A stretch of 64,000 nt of DNA from Fagopyrum homotropicum. Taxonomy: Eukaryota > Streptophyta > Magnoliopsida > Caryophyllales > Polygonaceae. Both the position numbers and the translations under genes were made by a program. The stretch is taken from positions 27,897,501-27,961,500 of the forward strand of contig BSWB01000004.1 in NCBI GenBank assembly GCA_033239125.1, given 5' to 3'. The number at the start of each line of letters is the position of its first letter. The first letter of the stretch is position 1. The notes under the pieces were generated by a model. The model was given only the letters and a program-made list of their open reading frames with translations. It made no database searches and was not told the origin of the DNA. Below, piece after piece: positions 56,419 to 64,000 of this stretch.

Positions 56419-56457
56419 CAGTCCGACTACGCCCCAAACCCAGGGCGTATGCGGACT
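56419..56457. repeat. GC-rich hairpin
   Basis: Arms CAGTCCGACTACGCCC (56419-56434) and GGGCGTATGCGGACT (56443-56457) pair over about 15 bases around an 8-base loop. They lie within AT-rich surroundings. Confidence 0.7.
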
Positions 56458-56689
56458 CCGCCTAGGCGAGGCGTTTGTTTGCCCCAATAGTAATCTTGTT
56501 ATAAAATGAAAATGTACAAGAAGATTATACGTGACGTGAAGTTCATTAGAAAATGACACGTGATGTAACATCCCGTAAAAATTGTTATCCCACATCATTT
56601 GAATGGGGATTTGTGATTGGCTTATAAGGATGGATTGCTACCCATGTTAACAAGAATTCTTCTTTTCCAGTGGTAGAGTGAGGACAAAT

Positions 56690-56739
56690 AACTCTGGAGT
56701 TAAGCGTGCTCGTGCGGGAGCAGTTTCAAGATGGGTGAC
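56690..56739 (+). repeat. 5S rRNA-derived segment in an LTR-like end
   Basis: It reads GGAGTTAAGCGTGCTCGTGC, then GATGGGTGAC, corresponding to about positions 45-95 of plant 5S rRNA (A box to C box). It is followed by AACGTCCCTAAGACC, not by the 5S 3' end. Confidence 0.8.
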
Positions 56740-59700
56740 AACGTCCCTAAGACCTCGGGTCTTACATATGGTATTTTACACGCACGCATAGTTGGGTTGT
56801 TGGGTTAGTAGTACGTCGGACCACCATCGCTCTCCGTGGATCTCTGCAACTTGGATCGATAGGAGTTAGCTTATAGACTTTTTATGATGTTTATTATAAT
56901 ATGTTATATACATGTGTATGCTTAGCTTGTTAGTATCCTAAAGGATATTTTATATCCTTTAGTCGTGAAATCACGAAGCGATTATCGCCTCATGATAAAT
57001 CAACAACGGACTTGAAGAATCTCCAACACGAGGCAATGGAATCGGACCTTGAATTGAGTATTATACTCGGGTAGGATGCTTGGTGATCCTTACAAATCAT
57101 CCAAAGAACAAGTGAGCAAGGAAGTAAAGTTGTGAAGATAATTTTTACCACAAGCACAATCAGATGAAGAAGAAATTCCTGAGTCAGTTCAATTAGAAGA
57201 AATAGAAGGTCGTAGAAGGAACTCGGACATACGAGGCCGAGAGATTGAATTATAAGAACCATGCAAGAGACTACAAGAGTGCAGAGTAGAGATAACAATA
57301 TTAGAACGAGACAAGTAGAAGTGAGTACAACCAAGATTGAGGAATCAAGGAGATTACAATCGAGGCGGATGCCCCATAGACCATTATAGGCATGAGAAAC
57401 AAGAAGAGACAGAGTGTCAATCCGGGTGTGAGAATCTAAGGTGCACGGAATGAAGACCTACAATTGAGTGTAAAAGCGAAAAGGCAGACCCCACAAGTGT
57501 GGGGAGGTTTTGACCTCCTCAGAGATATAAGAAGTTTGAAAGAAATCGCGACGCCAATATCTAAAGAATGGAGGCCTGTTGTAGGGTCAACGGAGTTTCA
57601 TGAAGGCGATATTACCACCAACACCAGTGAAGAAATGTGTATGGGAGAACGTCCTTGCTGGACTCGAGAGTCCAGGGTAACCTCAATTATCATGGGACCT
57701 AAGCCATCAACACAGTCGGTCCATGCAAGAGGAACTACAAGTGGATGATCATTATGACCATAAGAATTGCAAAAACGCTTGCAATCTATCGTGGAAAACT
57801 TGAAACGACTATTTATGTCAAATGAATGACACAATCGGACTAGAGAAATGGATTTAGCCCAAAGGAAGCGGAAGGGTGGAAGATAGAACAAATTAAAGAA
57901 GTATAAAAGGATTAATCGAGTAGGTGATGCTTACCAAGGAATTTTAATGCCAGTAGGGGTGTGAGAGGAGTAAGTTCGGGATACTGAGATGAGTCAACTA
58001 TAGACTGACCGACGACAGCGGAGGATGTGCAAGTGTTATTTGGTATTGACGAGTTATGTACCGTTAAGAAGAGATAATTGTGACTGTGAATTATGAGGTA
58101 GTTTTACCGACGCCTTGGAGGATTTCCTCAACTATGCAACGGCAATCTTCTTAGACAACTAAAGGTATAGAGAATCATGTTAGAGTTTACTTCTTGGTTG
58201 GTTAAGAACAAACTCCGGTCGAGTTTAGTAGTTTGGATCCGTGTTAAAAGAATTACAGAAGTAAACGGAAGAGGTTATTTTCCAGTCGTTATTTTATTTC
58301 AGGAAGGCAAGTAAGGAAAGTACATGTACTTTATCCGGTTAAGGCTTATGGTGTAATTGGAAGAAAGAGTTTTGGGGTCAATCATTTTAGACTTACAGAA
58401 ATCTCCTTACGATTAATGAGTGACATCAGAATAATCAAGTAGAGCATTAGAAGTGTGGTGAGTCCTAACCCATAGAGCAGGAAGCTCAATGGTACAGAGA
58501 AATAATGTGTCAAGTTTCATAGAATGATAGTTGGTGAAATGCATTCCGTTTGGAAGGAACACGAGCTAGGCTACGTTGAGTGACTAAAAATTTTGTGGAA
58601 GAACAGTATCACCACAAGGTAGACGTGGAAGTATGTGCATATAGAGGTAATAGAAAGAGACTGGTACCCTATTATGGATCCGAGTGAAGAGTGATTGCTT
58701 TGTTACATGTTACTAGGCAAGTAGTTTTGGAATTCTATACCTAACAGAGTACGTTAGAGTGAGTTTTTTTTATGGATTAAGAAAAGAATTAACGATGTAA
58801 TTAAAGTATTGTGCATGGTCTGCACTAGAAAGCTCAAAGTGAGTAACTACCATTCTGAGTCAAAGATAGATAAGAAAGAGAAGCGACAGGAGTATACTTA
58901 CAAACTAGTAACCGTGCTTAAAGAAAGCATAATCACGGAGTAGATTTTATGTGTAATGTTATATCGGAACGGACCCGAGTTGCGTTTTGAGTTAAAGGGA
59001 TACTATCGGGCTGGTAACAATGGTGTATGAAAGAGCGCACTGCTAATGGTATGTTAACATTTATTGAGTAGTTATTATCGAATAACGGTGATATGAGATC
59101 ACTTTGTGTCTAATGTCGTCATTTAGGACAAATTCTATTTTACCTAAGATCTTGGAAAAAATGCGTGAGAAGCCTAAATTTGAGCTAACGATATATTAGA
59201 GATCTATAAATAATATAATAATGTCAAGTGAACAAAGAGGATGACCACTAGGTTTGATTCTTAGTTGCCCCAAGTGTTAGACCACAAAAGGGTAAAGGTT
59301 ATGATTCCTTACCGGAGAAATAAGATGACTGAGTAATATTAAAAGACAAGACTAAGTGGGTCGTGATGCGAAGAGCATTGGGTACTCGTGAGTGTTAGAT
59401 TATGGTTTTGGGCTTCATATGAAGTTTTAGAAATATTCTAAGAATACTTCTAGGGTTTCGGACACTAGGGGCAAAATAGTCATTTTCCATTACGAGGGTA
59501 TTTTGGTAATTTATCTGATGACAGAGTTAAATATCTTAGAAGTTGGAGACTTCCAATAAAGTGGGATACATTATTGATCCACTTGCCTTTTATAACAGGC
59601 GGTTGAGTTCCTACGGTTGCTGACCGAGTCGAGGTAACAGGATTATGATTTGATTCAGGTAAGTCCACGGACTTACTTAGCTGGCTTCTTGTATGAGTGT

Positions 59701-60026
59701 AATGTGTATGAGTGGTGTTTGTAAGTTATGATAAACAACGAAACCGGATTAGGCCGACTTTATTATTTACGTAATTGACCCAAGCGTATGATAATGGGTC
59801 GTGACATCATCTGCCTAACTCTTGCGAGAGTCTAGGAGGTTCCCTGCGACCAACCCAGTCAGGTAGACGATCAGATGACATTAGTACCATTCCTCGTTGG
59901 TAAAAGGGGACAGAGGCGAGGTTTGGGAATCCCTTGTGTCACAAAACAAGTGTATGATAACCGGTTAGGGACGTTGTCCCCAACTAAATGAGTATGTGTC
60001 CCCATGCCAACCATGCTCGCGCAGAA

Positions 60027-60089
60027 AACTTCCCAGAAGGTCACCCATCCTGAAATTGCTTCCGCACGAGCACGCTTAACTCCAGAGTT
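60027..60089 (-). repeat. 5S rRNA-derived segment (longest copy)
   Basis: The minus strand reads AACTCTGGAGTTAAGCGTGC, then GGATGGGTGACC, then TCTGGGAAGTT: about 60 bases collinear with the 3' half of 5S rRNA. It lies about 125 bases after the LTR start at 60215. Confidence 0.82.
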
Positions 60090-60215
60090 ATTTGTCCTTA
60101 CTCTACCACTTGAAAAGAAGAATTCTTGTTGACATGGGTAGCAATCCATCCTTATAAGTCAATCACAAATCCCCATTCAAAATGATGCGGGATGACAATT
60201 TTTACGGATGTTACA

Positions 60216-60232
60216 ATCTTCCCCTTAAACTC
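60216..60232 (-). other. polypurine tract next to the LTR start
   Basis: The minus strand reads GGAGTTTAAGGGGAAGA, directly before TGTAACATCC at 60215. This marks the LTR at 60215 as a 3' LTR in minus orientation. Confidence 0.7.
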
Positions 60233-60470
60233 CTGACGTCCACGTCAGGCCAAGGACCGTCCACCGAGCCGAGTGACAGCCTACTAGGGCAAGCACATTT
60301 GTAACTCAGGGTTACGTTGTAACCATGCCATTCAGAGTTATTTGTCCTCACTCTACCACTGAAAAAGAAGAATTCTTGTTGACATGGGTAACAATCCATC
60401 CATATAAGTCAATCACAAATCCCCATTCAAATGATGCGGGATGACAATTTTTACGGGATATTACACGTGA

Positions 60471-61035
60471 CACGAGTTTATATATACAGATAGAGTCGGT
60501 CAATAAGACAAAACTATACAAAGAACTAATGATAATAAAAACCGACACTATATGTACAATGTGGTGCCGTTTCTAATGAGAATATAATGTCATTTTAAGG
60601 GTTGATTTATTTTTACAAAATTACTTTTTAAAAAGACTTGTTCTTGCACATAATCTTTTCGTATATTTAAAACTAATTTGCATTTAGTTAACCTCAACAA
60701 AGCAAGCTGTAGTCCTACATATCAAATCAAAACTACATAAAACTGATTATAATGTTAATAAATGCCCAACCGTTATACTTTGTCCACGTACAACAATAGG
60801 TCAATTTTTGATAACAAAAATGGTGGCACGTTGTGCAAGAAGTGCTCTTCCAAACACAAGCTTTAGATCGATAATGTAATGGATAACACGTTCATTTACT
60901 TTAGTTTATATAGCTTCTCATATAGCCCTAATTCCTCTAGTCCATCCTTCCTATTACACACATTCCCCAAAATATGTTCATTAACACACCAAAGAGACAA
61001 AACATATAAGTCTTAGCTTGATTCAATCTCATTTC
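60471..61035 (+). promoter_or_regulatory. upstream region of RALF gene 2
   Basis: AT-rich with no ORF. A TATA-like line, TTTATATAG, lies at 60905-60913, about 120 bases before the ATG at 61036. The retrotransposon ends only about 570 bases upstream of the ATG. Confidence 0.55.
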
Positions 61036-61380
61036 ATGGCGAACCCTAAATCGATACTTCTCGTAATAGTCTTGTTTTTCATCGCAACGAGGGGTCTAGC
61101 GATTGTGAACGGAAGTGGGGCAAGTGACATGTTGCCCGCAACGAGATCGACTTGTGTAGGCTCAATTGGCGAGTGCATGGAGGAAGAAGAGGAGTTTGCG
61201 GTTGATTCGGAGGTTAATAGGCGCATATTAGCGACGAAGAAGTACATAAGCTATGGTGCGCTTAATAAGAATAACGTGCCTTGTTCTAGGCGCGGTGCTT
61301 CGTACTACAATTGCAAGCCCGGTGCACAAGCTAACCCTTACCAACGTGGATGCAGCAAGATCACTCGTTGCAGAAGTTGA
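61036..61380 (+). CDS. RALF peptide precursor (RALF gene 2)
   Basis: 114 residues from the ATG in TTCATGGCG. The frame extends six codons further upstream only through a non-ATG codon, so 61036 is chosen. The signal peptide is about residues 1-26. The pro-region has a CVGSIGEC pair of cysteines and an acidic run. The subtilase site RRIL is at 62-65. The mature peptide starts near residue 66, with YISY at 70-73 and cysteines at 83, 93, 106 and 112 (GASYYNC, ANPYQRGC, ITRCRS). This is the layout of the RALF1/22/23/33 group: secreted ligands of FERONIA-type receptor kinases that alter apoplastic pH, growth and immunity. It is intronless and intact. Its closest relative here is RALF gene 3, 785 bp downstream on the same strand. 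Confidence 0.96.
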   Translation: MANPKSILLVIVLFFIATRGLAIVNGSGASDMLPATRSTCVGSIGECMEEEEEFAVDSEVNRRILATKKYISYGALNKNNVPCSRRGASYYNCKPGAQANPYQRGCSKITRCRS

Positions 61381-62165
61381 AACCCATTGTTTTATTATCA
61401 TTTTTTTTTGTTTGTTTCGATTTCAAAATCATGTTTTAACCTTTAATTGGTCTATCTAAAAACATATATATTTTCATTTGTCATGTGTGTATGTCATTAT
61501 AACTTTCTCATGGAATAGAATTGTTGAGCTAATAAGAATTTGTATGTAGGTGCTAGCTTAATTGTTTGTTTTTGTAACATAAAGGTCTGTTCAACGTGAT
61601 ACTCAGATTATTTCGAAAGATTATTATTTTTAATAATCTCTCAATAATCTACTTGTATTTTGATTTTTTTATCAAAATAATCTAAGTACAATAAACCCAA
61701 TAATTTCGTAGATTACGCGACCGAACACACCTTATTGTAACCATCTTCAAAAGAAGAATCGTTGAACAAACCCAATTATAAAATCACCATTTAAATAAAA
61801 TATCATATAATTTAGACGGTGAAGAGTTCAAATCATACAATAACATAGACGGCAGACTTTGAATGGTTCATAAACCTACCAAACCATAACAAAATCATAC
61901 TATATAGTTTATAAAACTTATAAAATAATAAATTACAACTGGCAGGCAAAAATATGTGAAAAGCGAAAGCGTAGTAGTTACTAATATTTATAGTCAACAT
62001 CAAATTGGGTAACCAAACACGGCTTATGAGTGAGTGGCATTATCGTTATTATCAGCTTCATCAGGGGCTCTTTTCTACCTACTACCCCCACCTAGTTAAA
62101 TTAGCTGTTCGGCAAAGCTGAAAGCCAGAGCATTTTCCATCTTCCCACGAAGAAGAGAAGATTCA
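61381..62165 (+). other. spacer between RALF genes 2 and 3
   Basis: AT-rich, no ORF of note. 61583-61736 has facing lines AAGGTCTGTTC and GAACACACCTT that may be the ends of a small MITE, but no clean target duplication is visible. A TATA-like TATTTATAG lies at 61985-61993, about 175 bases before the next ATG. Confidence 0.5.
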
Positions 62166-62507
62166 ATGGCGAAAACCCTTCTTTTAATCATAGCCGTCGG
62201 TTTGCTGGCTATATTAGCCGTCGATGCGATTGGTGATTTGGGGTCCGAGATGGGATGGTTACCGGTGACCCGATCCGGAGGCTGCGACGGCTCAATGGGC
62301 GAGTGCGGGCTTGGAGACGAGTTCGAGATGGACTCAGAAATCAACAGGCGTATTTTAGCTACTTCAAGGTATATCAGCTATGCTGCGCTGCAAAAGAACA
62401 GTGTACCTTGTTCTAGACGCGGCGCGTCGTACTACAACTGCCGCCCAGGCGCGTCAGCTAACCCTTACAGCCGTGGATGCAGCGCTATTACTCGATGCAG
62501 AAGTTAG
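62166..62507 (+). CDS. RALF peptide precursor (RALF gene 3)
   Basis: 113 residues from the ATG in TTCAATGGCG. The signal peptide is residues 1-20 or so. The pro-region has CDGSMGEC and an acidic stretch. RRIL is at 61-64, YISY at 69-72, and cysteines at 82, 92, 105 and 111, with GASYYNC, ANPYSRGC and ITRCRS. It has the same precursor layout as RALF gene 2 and nearly the same mature peptide, so the pair arose by tandem duplication. It is intronless and intact. Differences lie mostly in the signal peptide and pro-region, as expected if only the mature ligand is under strong constraint. Confidence 0.97.
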   Translation: MAKTLLLIIAVGLLAILAVDAIGDLGSEMGWLPVTRSGGCDGSMGECGLGDEFEMDSEINRRILATSRYISYAALQKNSVPCSRRGASYYNCRPGASANPYSRGCSAITRCRS

Positions 62508-64000
62508 TTTCTTTTAATTCCTTTATTTTATTTTATTGATGTGAGTTGATTTTAGGGCTTGAAATTTAAAAAAAAAAAAAAGGAAGATCTGTAATTTTAT
62601 TTTATTTTGCTTATGGGATGGATTTTGGGTATACAGGGAAAAAAAGAGTTGTTAATGGATCTTTTGTTTGTGTTAATTGTATTTGTGTTGATGAAACATA
62701 CACTTAGAGATTATTACATATCTTGAATATGAAATTTGCCGGTATGTAAAAAAGATTTGAGATTTGAATGTGTTATGATTTGGCTTCTACATATGGATTT
62801 GTTAGATTTTGGTTTGGTTGGGCTGTTAGTTGGAGTTCAAATTTGGTAATTAGGGTATAGTAGAGGTCCCAAAAATTTTGAAATTTGGTTTCTAATATTA
62901 TTTTTCTGTAAATTATTTTCTTTTGATGGCTTCAAAAGCCTCCATCAATAGCCTTTGATGGGGGCGACTATTAATTATTAAATGCTTTTATTTTTTAATA
63001 TCGAATGTTGGATATTCTTTGCTTTTGGGACTTTCTTACTTTCTTCCATTGCATTTTTACTGGTAAGGAAAGTGAAATGTTAAATTGTATAAGATAGTGA
63101 TACTTGAGCTTTTTGAATAGAGTATAATTACTTGTAGATTTTTTCAGAGTAAATTTAGTATTAAATTATAATTTTCTGAAATCTAATGTCTTCCATGATT
63201 TGGTAATCATGAAACGCGTAAATGTATTCTATTTAGTAAATGTACCCTTGACTTTGAGAGAAAAGTTTGTAAAGTTTGAGAATAAATATAAAAGGTTGGG
63301 GTATATTTATTTAATTGAAACATTAAAAAGCCTAGTTACTACCGTAATTTTTCAAAAAGGTCTAGTTACCAAAAATTGCCCCAAAAAAATTGAGGGTTGA
63401 ATTGTTTTTTTATTATAGGATGGAAAACAGTTTTTGAGAAGTTAAAAATGGAAGTATTTGAAGAATAAAAGTGTCTGTTATGATTTTTGCTTAAAGTGGA
63501 AAGAATATTCATGGAAACTGGGTTCTTTTTTTGTTTTTGTAAATACTAAATAGAAATAATTTATTTATTGATAGGACATTTCTTGTTTTGATATATAAAA
63601 TGAAATGTGTTAAGTTGGGGTTGTGGGGTTACATAAGTTAGATGCATATGCTAATGTCCTTGTGACCATATGATAAGATTAGGACAGTGAATGAGATCCA
63701 CCAACCAAATTGAATTAAATGCACTCTCAAAGTTATGTTATACGGACCCTCTCATTTATGGCTGCAAAATATAAAATATCTTTTCATTATATCAATACAG
63801 ATTTTACCCAATTTTCAAAATATATTTACCCACTTTCTGTAAAATTATTAAAAGATATTATTATGAAATAAGTCGGGTCGGGTCGGGTCATCTTTCAACT
63901 GTATACTACTAGCTGGTGTCTCCTTTATGTTGAGCTGTTTAATGGCTGGATGGATTCGTCCATGCCATTTCCCCATTATTGCTGCTTTTTTTTTTTTTTA
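62508..64000. other. 3' flank of RALF gene 3
   Basis: AT-rich, with an A run at 62567-62581, a short GGTCGGGTCGGGTCGGGTC array (about 63873-63889) and a T run at the window end. The ORF at 63200 has no recognisable similarity. No gene is seen. Confidence 0.6.

Larger units (their letters stand above)
55291..56558. other. intergenic stretch with possible DNA-transposon remnants
   Basis: A line GGGCGTGTTTAGTTAGCAT at 55377-55395 looks like a MITE or Harbinger terminus, but no partner was found. A possible minus-strand exon is at 56109-56218 and a GC-rich hairpin is at 56419-56457. The ORFs at 55710, 55841 and 56327 have no recognisable similarity. Confidence 0.45.
56564..60465. mobile_element. 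rearranged retrotransposon bounded by inverted LTR starts, with 5S-like segments
   Basis: The left end begins TGTAACATCCCGTAAAAATT, and the right end is the inverse (ACGGGATATTACA). A perfect 5-bp target duplication CGTGA lies at 56559-56563 and 60466-60470. About 130-190 bases are inverted copies of each other at the two ends. On the minus strand, 60465-60333 is an LTR start fragment. 60332-60216 is an internal remnant ending in the purine tract TTTAAGGGGAAGA, and 60215 begins a second LTR copy in the same direction. The interior (56770-59400) has short broken ORFs (for example 57464-57748) that I cannot assign. It is probably a Ty3-type element that integrated in, or later took on, an abnormal form. 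Confidence 0.6.

Noticed and set aside
61583..61736. Possible small MITE between RALF genes 2 and 3
   Set aside because: Facing ends AAGGTCTGTTC and GAACACACCTT are only partly matching and no clean target duplication is visible, so it is mentioned only within the spacer.
1..64000. CRISPR array, bacterial defence system or phage
   Set aside because: All recognisable genes are plant or plant retrotransposon genes, with introns, TATA boxes and LTRs; the repeats are not regularly spaced with unique spacers.

Overview
The window is plant nuclear DNA, most likely from a eudicot. It is AT-rich, it holds three RALF peptide hormone genes, and it is otherwise filled with plant LTR retrotransposons (Athila, chromovirus, Tork and SIRE/Maximus types), a CACTA DNA transposon, a Tourist-like MITE and a SINE. 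I cannot name the species. I see no rRNA gene, tRNA gene, organellar DNA or CRISPR array. The only likely host genes are the three RALF genes, at 32021-32308, 61036-61380 and 62166-62507. They look like an old tandem cluster whose first member is now separated from the other two by about 28.7 kb of nested transposons.

Layout. (1) 1-10915 is an Athila-type Ty3 element with one uninterrupted 1883-residue gag-pol frame; its 5' LTR is cut by the window edge. It sits inside the left LTR of (2) 10916-14887, a coding-free, large-retrotransposon-derivative-like element with GC-rich motif arrays. (3) 15150-28728 is a CACTA transposon with a 24-bp perfect TIR and TSD CCA. It carries an intron-containing fragment of the proteasome ATPase gene RPT4, a solo LTR (15813-17369, TSD ATGGT), a tandem duplication, a MITE (17737-18024, TSD TAA) and a very young Tork-type copia element (19837-27794, TSD ATTGG). 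(4) 28732-31038 is retrotransposon LTR-like sequence whose end carries 5S rRNA-derived segments. (5) 32021-32308 is RALF gene 1. (6) 34832-55290 is a SIRE/Maximus-type copia element. Its gag is split by a SINE with a 15-bp TSD, and its pol is split by a minus-strand chromovirus (38320-49028, TSD TATCT), which in turn contains an Athila-type solo LTR (41236-43008, TSD CTCTC). (7) 56564-60465 is an element bounded by inverted LTR-start sequences, with TSD CGTGA and 5S-like segments. (8) RALF genes 2 and 3 follow, to the right edge.

The pattern I find most unusual cuts across families. Four unrelated LTR families each carry their own short palindrome, repeated many times. The Athila element and the Athila-type solo LTR use CCACGGCCGTGG, the SIRE-type element uses TTCAAGGCCTTGAA, and the coding-free element uses CCGCCCCTGCGG. 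The copies cluster before and after the LTR TATA box. In two families they also lie inside the pol frame, in non-catalytic linkers, and the bases flanking each palindrome often change in a complementary way. I know of no named feature type that covers this.

The three RALF genes encode small secreted cysteine-rich peptides. Genes 2 and 3 have the full RALF precursor layout: signal peptide, RRIL subtilase site, YISY motif and four cysteines. Gene 1 is divergent and lacks the protease site.
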